From NCBI GenBank assembly GCA_001839685.1, contig MLAK01001365.1, positions 1 through 18,195 of the forward strand: DNA of 18,195 nt, in the 5' to 3' direction. The translations under genes and the position numbers were made by a program. Below the pieces are notes generated by a model, which saw nothing but the letters and a program-made list of their open reading frames with translations, had not been told where the DNA came from and made no database searches. Below, piece by piece: positions 8,035-15,540 of this stretch. Numbering within the stretch: the stretch's first letter is position 1; each line of letters opens with the position of its first letter. The stretch comes from Tritrichomonas foetus (taxonomy: Eukaryota > Parabasalia > Tritrichomonadida > Tritrichomonadidae).

Positions 8035-11000
8035 TCATTTTTGACTCTGGGTCTTTCTGAGCTCCCCTTTTAATGTTTCGACTTCATTCTTCAAGTCATT
8101 GAAAGCTTCAGTGAGCTTCAATTTCTTGTTTGTGATTTCATCGCATTCTTTCGCTAATTTAGAATTTTCATGTTCTTCTACAAGGAGTTTCTGTTTAAGG
8201 TTTTCGATTATTTGATCTTTGTCTGTTATATTTTTCTTCAATTTTTGAAGTTGGCTTTCAGAACTTACATGAATAAAGCGCGCTGAATTTAACTCCTTTT
8301 CACACTCTTGGAGTTTTTGAGAGACATCATCTAATTCTTTTTTCTGAGCTTCGAATTGTGATTTTAATTTTTCATATTCGTCATTTTGGTGAGAAATGAG
8401 TGATTGTACAGATTTTGTAAAATCTGATACTTTTTTATCTGGGAAAATGTTTTGTAAAGATTTGACCGAATTTAAACTTTCTTTCAAATAAGAAATTATC
8501 TGGTCATCGTCATTTATCTCAACTGTATTCTCTATTTTTAACATTTTTTGAATATTTTCATGGAAATTATTCAAACTTTCAATGTTAATCGTTAAATCAT
8601 TGACAGTAAATTGGTTCTTATTAGTATTATTTATATTCATATTGGTATAAAGTTGAAGAATTCTTTCATAAAATTGGTGTTCGGTTTGAATTGATTCAAT
8701 AATTTGATCATCGTTTAAATTACTGGTGAGAACCATATGGATTTTATCATAAAATGTTTTGTGTGTTTCAATAGTCGTTGCTATATGGTTTATCACTTCA
8801 AATTTATGAATATCTGATAGATTATATAATTTTTCTATTTTTTGGAAAAATTCGATGTAATTTTCACTTGTTGAAATGATCTCAGAATCATTGTTAGGAT
8901 TTCCAAAGATTTCTCTGATATTTGAAATAGTTTTCTGATTACTTTCCAAACTTTTCAATGCAGCTTCTATTTGATTTATTTCATTAGATTTTTTATCCAC
9001 TTCTAATTGAGCTGCTATGTCTTCTTGAAGATTTTCGAAATGTTTTTCTGTACCAGTGATTTCCAGAATTGTATGAATTAAGTTGTGACTTTGTGTCTTT
9101 AATTCCAAAATTTTATTCTCAAGTTCTTTGATTTGTTCAGATTTTGAATGTATTTCATTATCTTTTATTTCGTGTTTCCTGACATTAGAATTTTCTAAAT
9201 CTTTAATTTGTTTCAAAAGTTCATCGTTTTCTTGTTTAAGTTCCTGATTACTTTTCTTGATATCTTCAAGTTTGAATAAAAGTTCTTTCGATTTAGAATT
9301 GGCATTATCTAAGATTTGTTTGGTACGATTAGCATTGTCTCGTTGAGATTGTTCTTGTTCTACTTTCAATTTATCGAGTTCATCTGTTTTGTCTTTCAAT
9401 AATTGTTGTGTATTAAAAAGTGAAAGTCGTAATTCGGAACATTTCTTTTCAACGACAGAATTAACTAGAATATTTGTTTTTTCACTAAATGCTTTCTTAC
9501 TCATCACAATAAAATCATTCAATGCTTGTTGCATATGAATTTTTTCTTCTTCTAATTTGTTTGTGAGATTTTCATTTTCTTTTCGCGTTTCATTCAATTC
9601 TTTAGAAATTGTTTCTGATTCGATCTTTACTGAAATAATCTGATTTTCTAACATTTCTATGTGTTTCTTAAAATCTTTTCCTTCTTCTTGAAGATTATTG
9701 ATCGTTTTCTCTTTTTCTTGAATTTCAGAAATTTTCAATTGAAGTTCTTCTTCTTTGTTTTTCAATTGAGCAGATGCCATAAATTCATGATGATTGATTT
9801 GACCTTTCAACATATTAATTTCGATATTTGTTTTTTGTTTAAGTTCTTCATTTTCTTCTTTAATTTGTGAATTTTCTGATTTTAAATGTGAATTATTACT
9901 TTCAATCAATTGTAATTTAGTTTTCATTTCATCCAATTCATTTTTTGTTTTTTCAAAATCTTGTTTTTGTTTTTCTAATTTAGAAATATTAGTTTCAAGT
10001 TCTGCGATTCGTTCTGATTTAGCATTGATTTCATTATTCTTTGCTTCTTCAAGAAGTGGCGTGAGTTTCTTTAATTCAGAAATTTGCTCATTTAATTGAT
10101 TGATTTTTTCATTTCTGTTATTTAATTCAGCAGTATTCTTATCTTCAGTTTCTTGTTTCTGTTTCTCCAAATCAGAAATTTGTTTCAAAAGCTCATTAAT
10201 TTGTTCTTTGTGTAATATTTCTTGTTTTTCGGAATTTACTTGTTCTTCTTTTATTAATTCATTAATTTGATTCTTTAATTGATCGATTTCTTCATCTTTT
10301 TCATTCTTTAAAGTAATTATTTCGTTATTTAGTTTCTTTTCATTATTTTTCAATGAATTGATTTCATCTTCCTTCAAATTCAATTCTTTTTTAACAGAGA
10401 GAAGTTGGCTGTTAGTTTCATTCAATTGTTGCTCGCTCCCACTCATTTTTTCTATTAATTTCTTCAATGAGGCGATTTCTGTATTGGCTAATTCAATATC
10501 ATTTGATAATTTTTCATTATTTTCTACAATTTGGCGATAGCGCTGTTCCTTTTCCTCATTTTCTGGTATGATTTGATTTAAATCACCAGCGTCGCTTAAA
10601 TTGATTTTATCATCGTCTATCCCAAAGTCATCTATATTTCCCATCAATTTTTTCACAAGATCGGAAACTAGTTCTTCATTTTTATCGGATGTTTGATTGT
10701 TTTCTAAACCAGAAGCATCATTTTTTCTATTCATTAAATCTCTTTTCATTATCTCTTCAAGCACGTTTGTTAATTGGGATATTTGTTTTGACTTCTTTTG
10801 ATTCATTGCTTTCAAATTTTGAACCTGCACTTGAAACTTGCTTATAATTTCAACACTTCTATGAAAATTTTTTTGCAATTGATCAGTCTTCATGACATAA
10901 TTGGTATAATTCTGTTGAAGATGCTGATTTTTCTCCTTTAACGAATTGTTTTTCTTCTTCAATTTATTGCACTCTTTCTGTGCTTTTGTCAGCGATTTTT

Positions 11001-11259
11001 CGGAATTTCTCAAATTTGATTGGCATTCACTCAGTTCTCCTTGAACATCATTGAATTTTTGACAGACTGAATCATATTTATTGGCAACACGAACCATTTG
11101 ATCAGTGAGCGTGTCTAGGGCTGATTTTAATTCGTTTTTATCGGGTGATTCTGTAGAGTTTAAAAAATTCGCAATTTTTGTAGGGGTAACTTGAGAGTCA
11201 TCGTTTAAAATCTGCCCAAGCTTATCGAGCGAGGAAGTGAAGCTTGAGCGAGAAGACAT
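8035..11259 (-). CDS. Large coiled-coil protein related to the neighbouring golgin-like protein
   Basis: A 1074-residue intronless protein on the minus strand. I start it at the ATG at 11259 (MSSRSSFTSS); the codon before it is TTG and not a plausible start. Residues 1-45 are Ser/Thr-rich. Residues about 50-760 are mostly heptad coiled coil rich in Lys, Glu and Asn, interrupted near 205-245 by an acidic Gly/Asp linker. Residues 531-689 are homologous to residues 1152-1310 of the golgin-like protein. Residues about 782-963 form a series of helical repeats with an F-x-x-I pattern, and the last 110 residues return to coiled coil. There is no signal peptide, no membrane segment and no GRIP domain at the end (it ends in RKTQSQK). 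It is likely a cytoplasmic structural or tethering protein; the partner and compartment cannot be read from sequence. The gene converges on the golgin-like gene and lies downstream of the HMG-like gene on the same strand, 670 bp apart, too far to suggest co-transcription. Confidence 0.92.
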   Translation of the reverse strand: MSSRSSFTSSLDKLGQILNDDSQVTPTKIANFLNSTESPDKNELKSALDTLTDQMVRVANKYDSVCQKFNDVQGELSECQSNLRNSEKSLTKAQKECNKLKKKNNSLKEKNQHLQQNYTNYVMKTDQLQKNFHRSVEIISKFQVQVQNLKAMNQKKSKQISQLTNVLEEIMKRDLMNRKNDASGLENNQTSDKNEELVSDLVKKLMGNIDDFGIDDDKINLSDAGDLNQIIPENEEKEQRYRQIVENNEKLSNDIELANTEIASLKKLIEKMSGSEQQLNETNSQLLSVKKELNLKEDEINSLKNNEKKLNNEIITLKNEKDEEIDQLKNQINELIKEEQVNSEKQEILHKEQINELLKQISDLEKQKQETEDKNTAELNNRNEKINQLNEQISELKKLTPLLEEAKNNEINAKSERIAELETNISKLEKQKQDFEKTKNELDEMKTKLQLIESNNSHLKSENSQIKEENEELKQKTNIEINMLKGQINHHEFMASAQLKNKEEELQLKISEIQEKEKTINNLQEEGKDFKKHIEMLENQIISVKIESETISKELNETRKENENLTNKLEEEKIHMQQALNDFIVMSKKAFSEKTNILVNSVVEKKCSELRLSLFNTQQLLKDKTDELDKLKVEQEQSQRDNANRTKQILDNANSKSKELLFKLEDIKKSNQELKQENDELLKQIKDLENSNVRKHEIKDNEIHSKSEQIKELENKILELKTQSHNLIHTILEITGTEKHFENLQEDIAAQLEVDKKSNEINQIEAALKSLESNQKTISNIREIFGNPNNDSEIISTSENYIEFFQKIEKLYNLSDIHKFEVINHIATTIETHKTFYDKIHMVLTSNLNDDQIIESIQTEHQFYERILQLYTNMNINNTNKNQFTVNDLTINIESLNNFHENIQKMLKIENTVEINDDDQIISYLKESLNSVKSLQNIFPDKKVSDFTKSVQSLISHQNDEYEKLKSQFEAQKKELDDVSQKLQECEKELNSARFIHVSSESQLQKLKKNITDKDQIIENLKQKLLVEEHENSKLAKECDEITNKKLKLTEAFNDLKNEVETLKGELRKTQSQK
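8370..8915 (-). repeat. Degenerate helical repeat array in the minus-strand coiled-coil protein
   Basis: Residues about 782-963 contain roughly six units of 25-40 residues. Recognisable cores are SENYIEFFQKIEKLY, IETHKTFYDKIHMVL, IQTEHQFYERILQLY, IESLNNFHENIQKML, KESLNSVKSLQNIF and a weaker last copy. Between them lie Asn/Asp-rich turns such as NLNDDQII and INDDDQII. This differs from the Lys/Glu heptads on both sides and suggests a helical bundle or solenoid. The family is not one I recognise. Confidence 0.55.
9193..9669 (-). repeat. Segment shared with the golgin-like gene (copy 2)
   Basis: Codes residues 531-689 of the minus-strand coiled-coil protein. It is the counterpart of 3690-4166, with the same length (159 codons) and no gaps. 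It begins KHIEMLENQ and ends in KQIKDLEN. Substitutions are spread evenly, so the duplication is old or under constraint rather than recent. Confidence 0.85.
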
Positions 11260-11269
11260 CAAAATCGAT

Positions 11270-11276
11270 GATGAAA
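11270..11276 (-). promoter_or_regulatory. Inr-like TTTCATC motif before the minus-strand coiled-coil gene
   Basis: On the minus strand this reads TTTCATCATCG. The A of TCA is 13 nt before the ATG at 11259. It is the same heptamer at nearly the same distance as in the other two large genes, as expected of a trichomonad initiator. The third base after TCA is C rather than the canonical A/T. Confidence 0.45.
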
Positions 11277-11929
11277 TGTTATATGAAAAATAATCAATTT
11301 CAATTTAGCTTTCAATTAACTTTCACAAAATTCTTAAGTATGATAATCTACAATCTCGATATTTGGATTTTCATATCAAATGTCCGAATTTTTTCTCAAA
11401 GAATTTCAGATATCTTTCAAATCATTTATTTTGGTCACTTTACTACAGACACTCTTGAAAAAGATGATTTCCAATTCAAAAATGCTCAACCAGCTTATCA
11501 TCAGAAATATCAAATCAAATTTGCTAATTCAACTAGCTTAATTTATAATTTTGGAGATATTCATTTTCAGATAATATACATGGAGGTGAAGTGAAATGTC
11601 AAATAAAGGTTAAAAATGGAAAATGTCAGCTAATTCAAAACGATTTTCTGATTGTTCTTGACTTCCTTTCTGCTTAGTGAAAGCATAGAGAGTGAACACA
11701 GCATATGAAGTGATATTCAGATATATTATATATTTATAAATATCCATAAAAAAGAATAAAGCAATAGTGGATTTCTTAATGATCATTGATAACAGGTTCA
11801 TATAAAAACATTGAATAGAGAACTCAGGGCTAGCAAGTCTCAATTTGAGAAATTATTATCAATGGTGGAAAAAAAAAATTAATAAATATAAGCGATTTTG
11901 TGAATTAAACTTTACTTTTTGTGGGTAGG
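11277..11929. other. Intergenic region between the two minus-strand genes
   Basis: About 650 bases holding the 5' flank of the coiled-coil gene and the 3' flank of the HMG-like gene. On the minus strand a TAAA lies at 11914-11911, about 17 nt past the HMG-like stop, a plausible trichomonad-type poly(A) signal. A 109-codon plus-strand ATG frame (11268-11594) runs through the coiled-coil gene's promoter. Its Phe/Ile-heavy composition and lack of any start-site motif make it likely chance. I see no RNA gene. Confidence 0.5.
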
Positions 11930-13390
11930 CTATTGTGGTGGTGGTTGATCCCACATTTGTTTATATTGTTGATACATTTGTTGGAATTGTTGCTGATATT
12001 GCTGTTGGTACTGTAAACATTGCTGATAATATTGGAGGTAGAATTGTTGCTGTTGTTGCTGAATTTGTTCAATATTATTTGAATTAAATAAATTATTTTC
12101 ATTTTGTGGCTGTGATTGTGATTGTGATTGTTGTTGTTGTTGTTGTTGAGAAAGCATGAAAGGGTTTATTGGGCATAATGGTATAATTGGAACAAAAGAA
12201 AAGAACGGCATTGGATTTTGTTGGCAGCAACATGCTTGAGAACAATGATTACAGCATGAGCAATGACAAGATGAATTTGGATTCTCATTTTTCATGCAAT
12301 ATTTCATATCGCTTTTCTTTTCACTTTGTGAGTCATTTGGAGAAAATTGAGAGGTGAAAGAAGGTTTGAAAGTGCTAGTAGGTTTAGTTGAATTGCTTTC
12401 ATTTTTGTTGATATGCTTGATTTTGCGATCGACTTCTTTGTTGATTATGTAAACAATTGTATCAGTAATGTCATCAATTTGCTCGGTGGTGGCATCTGGG
12501 AAAACATCGTTGATAATATCATCCAATTGTTCTCTGACTTCTACATCGAGATCATTCTTCAATTCGTCGCCATCGTTTTGAGATTCATGCTTTTGAAACT
12601 CAAATGAAAATTTGGGTAAAGACTTCTCACCTGTTTCGAAATCCATACAAATATTATTCTTGTCTGAATTATTATTTGTTTCGTTTCTTTTGATTGGATT
12701 CCAATTAGAAAATATATTGCTTGTTGGTGCATGTCCAGAAGATTCACCCCAACTCAAATTTGGTAAATTTTTATCAGGGTTTGCGTGATTATCAAAAGTA
12801 TTTTTTCGGCCAAAACGTAAATTATTGTCTTGTCCAAATCTTCCTTTTTTAGAATTTTTTCTCATTCCTCCCATTTTATCGAAACGTTGATATCTCGATT
12901 TTCCTGAATCCTCAGGTACAGATTTACCGAATGAAAATGCGTCATTAAATCGACCAAATCCACTTATGTCTTGGTGTAATTTCATCGATGATGAAAATCC
13001 AAATCCGCCATCATCGAAATCTAAATCTTTATCGATATCAAAATTAAAGCTGTCTTTGCCGAAAGGTGTATTTGTCTTTGATGAAAGGCTTCCCCATCCA
13101 GCCGAGCCTCCTCCTGGGGGCAACATTTGCCCCGGTGTTTCAACTTTATCGATTCCGATTGAAAAGACGGGAAGGACGATTTTCTCTCGATATTCTGGAA
13201 GTTTAGCTGATGTGTCGCTTTCTTGCTTGGATGCTTCTTCATACTTTTGATGTTCTTCTGGAGAAAGATTTTGCCAATTTTTTCCTATTTGAAGTAATTT
13301 TTGGAATGATGCTTCGAAATTTTCGCATGGGTTTTCTATTTCGTGAAGTTTCTCGATTTTATAAGCGCTTAAGCCAGCGTTTGAGCTCAT
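11930..13390 (-). CDS. HMG-box-like protein with Cys-rich cluster and Gln-rich tail
   Basis: A 486-residue intronless protein starting MSSNAGLSAYK. Residues about 7-53 resemble an HMG box: SAY at 8-10, NP at 20-21, then GKNWQNLSPEEHQKYEEA with W39 and Y50 eleven residues apart, as between the Trp and the aromatic of HMGB-type boxes. Helix I is about five residues short, so this is a divergent or partial box. Residues about 85-200 are Gly/Phe/Asp-rich, then basic (RKNSKKGRFG, NLRFGRKNT). Residues about 281-326 look like a compact helical region (EQLDDIINDVFPDATTEQID). Residues about 365-390 are a cysteine cluster (CHCSCCNHCSQACCC) that could bind metal but fits no zinc-finger spacing I know. 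Residues about 412-486 are Gln-rich, ending in QPPPQ. A nuclear DNA- or RNA-binding role is inferred only from the HMG-like start and low-complexity tails. The coding call is firm; the function is tentative. Confidence 0.88.
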   Translation of the reverse strand: MSSNAGLSAYKIEKLHEIENPCENFEASFQKLLQIGKNWQNLSPEEHQKYEEASKQESDTSAKLPEYREKIVLPVFSIGIDKVETPGQMLPPGGGSAGWGSLSSKTNTPFGKDSFNFDIDKDLDFDDGGFGFSSSMKLHQDISGFGRFNDAFSFGKSVPEDSGKSRYQRFDKMGGMRKNSKKGRFGQDNNLRFGRKNTFDNHANPDKNLPNLSWGESSGHAPTSNIFSNWNPIKRNETNNNSDKNNICMDFETGEKSLPKFSFEFQKHESQNDGDELKNDLDVEVREQLDDIINDVFPDATTEQIDDITDTIVYIINKEVDRKIKHINKNESNSTKPTSTFKPSFTSQFSPNDSQSEKKSDMKYCMKNENPNSSCHCSCCNHCSQACCCQQNPMPFFSFVPIIPLCPINPFMLSQQQQQQQSQSQSQPQNENNLFNSNNIEQIQQQQQQFYLQYYQQCLQYQQQYQQQFQQMYQQYKQMWDQPPPQ

Positions 13391-13398
13391 TGAGTTTT

Positions 13399-13406
13399 GA
13401 TGAAAA
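13399..13406 (-). promoter_or_regulatory. Inr-like TTTTCATC motif before the HMG-like gene
   Basis: Minus-strand sequence TTTTCATCAAAACTCA runs directly into the ATG. The A of TCA is 11 nt before the start. This is the third occurrence of TTTCATC immediately upstream of a gene in the window, and it supports both the chosen ATG and a short leader. Confidence 0.45.
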
Positions 13407-13438
13407 TAAACTTTTCAAAAAAGATCTTTTATCGACAT

Positions 13439-13464
13439 TTTGAATTCATTGAATTGAATTCAAA
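13439..13464. promoter_or_regulatory. Perfect 10-bp inverted repeat upstream of the HMG-like gene
   Basis: TTTGAATTCA at 13439-13448 and TGAATTCAAA at 13455-13464 are exact reverse complements around a 6-nt spacer. They lie about 50-75 nt upstream of the HMG-like ATG. The shape would suit a dimeric regulator site. AT-rich palindromes are fairly common by chance, so a function is only suggested. Confidence 0.4.
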
Positions 13465-14193
13465 CTATATCATAATTTACATCATCTATATAACAGTTAT
13501 TAAAATCTTTTCTTCAGTTTCTATCATTTAAATTATTTTAAAATAATTCATATAAAAACTAATCCATGCATTAATTAAACTAAACCTACAATTAAAGAAG
13601 ATAAACTCTATCATATATTTGTGAATAACCGTTTTCGTTTTGAAATATTCAATTGGCACCTTTCCGAAATTTAGCATCACCTTTCACTCAAAACGGAAAT
13701 TAGATATATGTTCTCTGTCACTTTATCGTATTGGTGTGTATCATTTGATTCTATAAATAGCAGTATACTTGATTATACCAGTGAATACTGTGATAATGAA
13801 GCCTATTCACAACAGTCATGACACAAATTAAAAATGAAGTGAATAAAGATGATAATTAAATTAAGAATGTTTTTGTATTCAGTATTCATCAAATGAAAGA
13901 TTGTAGTGTCAAAAATGATTCTCGCCATTTTGATGTTCATTGTGTTCCAATAATTTTAATGCCATGAATATTTTGTTTTAATTACAACTAAACCCACATT
14001 TAAATGATATAAGTGAATCAACTTCCTTTTTCAGCCATAAAACTCAGAAGCGGTTTTATTTTTATGAAAAGAAGAAGAAAATAATTTTTTGCGCTTCTTG
14101 GCTTCTTTTCTGAGTCAGATCAGAGATTAGAATCTATCTTGCAGAATGGCAAAACAACATGAATTGTTTTATGATTAAGGTATATATTCATTT
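13465..14193. other. Non-coding stretch left of the foldback
   Basis: I see no gene. The sequence is AT-rich with stops in all frames. A few short inverted words occur, for example CAGTAT and ATACTG near 13763-13792. It probably includes the distal upstream flank of the minus-strand HMG-like gene. Confidence 0.5.
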
Positions 14194-14454
14194 TCCTATG
14201 AGTTTTGTTAATGTGAAGTAAAAGGTCAAAAGTGGAAAAAATCTGATGGGTTAATGTGATGTGAACTTTGCTGGTTCTTTGGGTCACTTCGACTTGGAGG
14301 AGGCGTGGAAAGTGAATACAGCGGAGGTGTAGCAGTGAACATAAGCCGTGGTCACGCGCAAGCGCCTCCTCCAATGGCCAAATGAGTCGCAAGGGCCTGC
14401 AAATTCACATCGCATTTACCAATTATTAGTGACACAAAAACAAAACTCATAGGA
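14194..14454 (+). repeat. 261-bp imperfect foldback with GC-rich centre; possible structured RNA or palindromic element
   Basis: Three inverted pairs nest in order. 14194-14215 pairs with 14433-14454 at 20 of 22 positions, the outer 16 perfectly (TCCTATGAGTTTTGTT). 14249-14271 pairs with 14399-14420, about 20 matches with one bulge. 14294-14305 pairs perfectly with 14363-14374 (TTGGAGGAGGCG). The terminal loop is 14306-14362. The centre is far richer in G+C than the flanks. Several departures from identity (14257/14412, 14275/14395, 14276/14394) would be U-G wobbles in a plus-strand RNA but not in a minus-strand one, which hints at folding as plus-strand RNA. I found no target-site duplication and no match to a tRNA, U6, 5S or SRP signature. 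Alternatives are a MITE-like element, a long hairpin precursor of small RNAs, or an uncharacterised RNA gene. The structure is clear; its identity is not. Confidence 0.75.
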
Positions 14455-14527
14455 TAAAAAAAATCCTGCCATGATGAAAGTAAAAGAAGTAAAAGTCAGT
14501 ATATTCATGTATACCTCAGCTATTTTA

Positions 14528-14548
14528 ATCTAAATCTGTAATTTAGAT
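14528..14548. repeat. 8-bp perfect hairpin
   Basis: ATCTAAAT at 14528-14535 and ATTTAGAT at 14541-14548 pair exactly around CTGTA. It is isolated in non-coding DNA and its role is unknown. Confidence 0.5.
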
Positions 14549-15052
14549 AGATGAAACATTCCAGGATATAGGAAAAAAAAATCGTTTTTCTTCTTCTGTA
14601 AGGAGTGGTAAAGGTAACAAAATTGTGATCATTATTTTTAGTGAATAACTTGCAATGAAAGCGGCATGTGAAAACTAGATATCAGTGCAATTGTTGATTT
14701 GCATGACAGTAGCATTTTTGCTCAGACTTGGCATTTCTCGCCATGTCAAAACGTGAATCAAATTCCATCAGATTTCACATCATCATTTAAATTAATTCAA
14801 AATAGAAAAATTTATCGATTATCTCCCAGTTTTTGGCGTTAGATGGCATTCGTTATTAGCTGAAAAAATGAAATTCCTTTATATTGAGAGAAGCAGCTGG
14901 AAATCATTCGTTTAGATCGAATTTATTGATTTAAAGTCAATCGTTATTACCAATCGATAATTATTTTACCATGATTTAATTGTAAAAAGCGATTTCAAAA
15001 AACATATTTGTCTCTAGATCATAATATTGATCGAGATGATACCGGGAGTTCT

Positions 15053-15107
15053 GACAAAAAGTGACGAAAATCTATTTTCAGTATTCTAGTATTTCCCCAC
15101 TTTTGTC
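15053..15107. repeat. Nested hairpin
   Basis: GACAAAAAGTG (15053-15063) pairs with CACTTTTGTC (15098-15107) with one bulged A. Inside it, GAAAAT and ATTTTC face each other across a two-base gap near 15066-15079. It lies about 430 nt upstream of the orphan gene. Confidence 0.45.
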
Positions 15108-15142
15108 TCTCTCCGAGTACTTTCAAAAAATTATCAGATGGT

Positions 15143-15161
15143 AATTCCAAAAATTGGAATT
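15143..15161. repeat. 8-bp perfect hairpin with A3 loop
   Basis: AATTCCAA at 15143-15150 and TTGGAATT at 15154-15161 are exact reverse complements. A T-run follows directly. This shape resembles a simple terminator but there is no gene upstream of it to terminate. Confidence 0.5.
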
Positions 15162-15475
15162 TTTAGGAAAAACAACATTCGATTGATCATTGCCAAAAAT
15201 TTTGAATGTTCTCATTATTAATTTTTTTTGTGATATTTTATGTATTTTATGCCAAATTTCAATTATATCTAATGGTATGATATTGAAATTTGAATAGTAA
15301 TTTATTCCATTCTTTTAGAATTGTTTGATGATTTCAATACTTTTCGCAATATTTCTCAAATTCATTGATAATGTAGTCAAATTTTCAAAGGAATAGATCA
15401 ACAAAAATGTGCTTTCACAATTGTTCATACAAATCGCCAACAAGTCAATTGACTAATTCGAATAATTCATAGACC

Positions 15476-15482
15476 TCATCAC
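15476..15482 (+). promoter_or_regulatory. Possible Inr-like TCATCA word before the orphan gene
   Basis: CCTCATCACAATAA contains TCATCA and the better-fitting TCACAA, about 60 nt before the ATG at 15541. No TCA lies in the last 35 nt before the ATG, so this gene's leader would be longer than those of the other three genes. The assignment is weak. Confidence 0.2.
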
Positions 15483-15540
15483 AATAATTCTGATAAATAT
15501 TATTAAATTTGAAAAAGATAAATTTTAACAAAAGGCTAAA

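Larger units (their letters stand above)
14455..15540. other. Non-coding stretch upstream of the orphan gene
   Basis: There is no convincing reading frame over about 1.1 kb. It contains three small hairpins, listed separately. Part of it must be the 5' region of the plus-strand orphan gene. Confidence 0.5.

Noticed and set aside
11260..11262. TTG as the start of the minus-strand coiled-coil protein
   Set aside because: It directly precedes the in-frame ATG at 11259, which is the normal start and sits 13 nt from the start-site motif.
11268..11594. 109-codon plus-strand ATG frame between the minus-strand genes
   Set aside because: It overlaps the promoter of the coiled-coil gene, has no start-site motif, and its Phe/Ile-rich translation shows no domain. 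I treat it as chance, though transcript data could change this.
11610..11843. Minus-strand frame with hydrophobic stretches
   Set aside because: It opens with a TTG. From the first real ATG it is short and shows no recognisable feature.
14120..14392. 90-codon minus-strand frame across the foldback
   Set aside because: It follows the GC-rich inverted repeat, whose lower stop density explains its length. The translation shows no domain.
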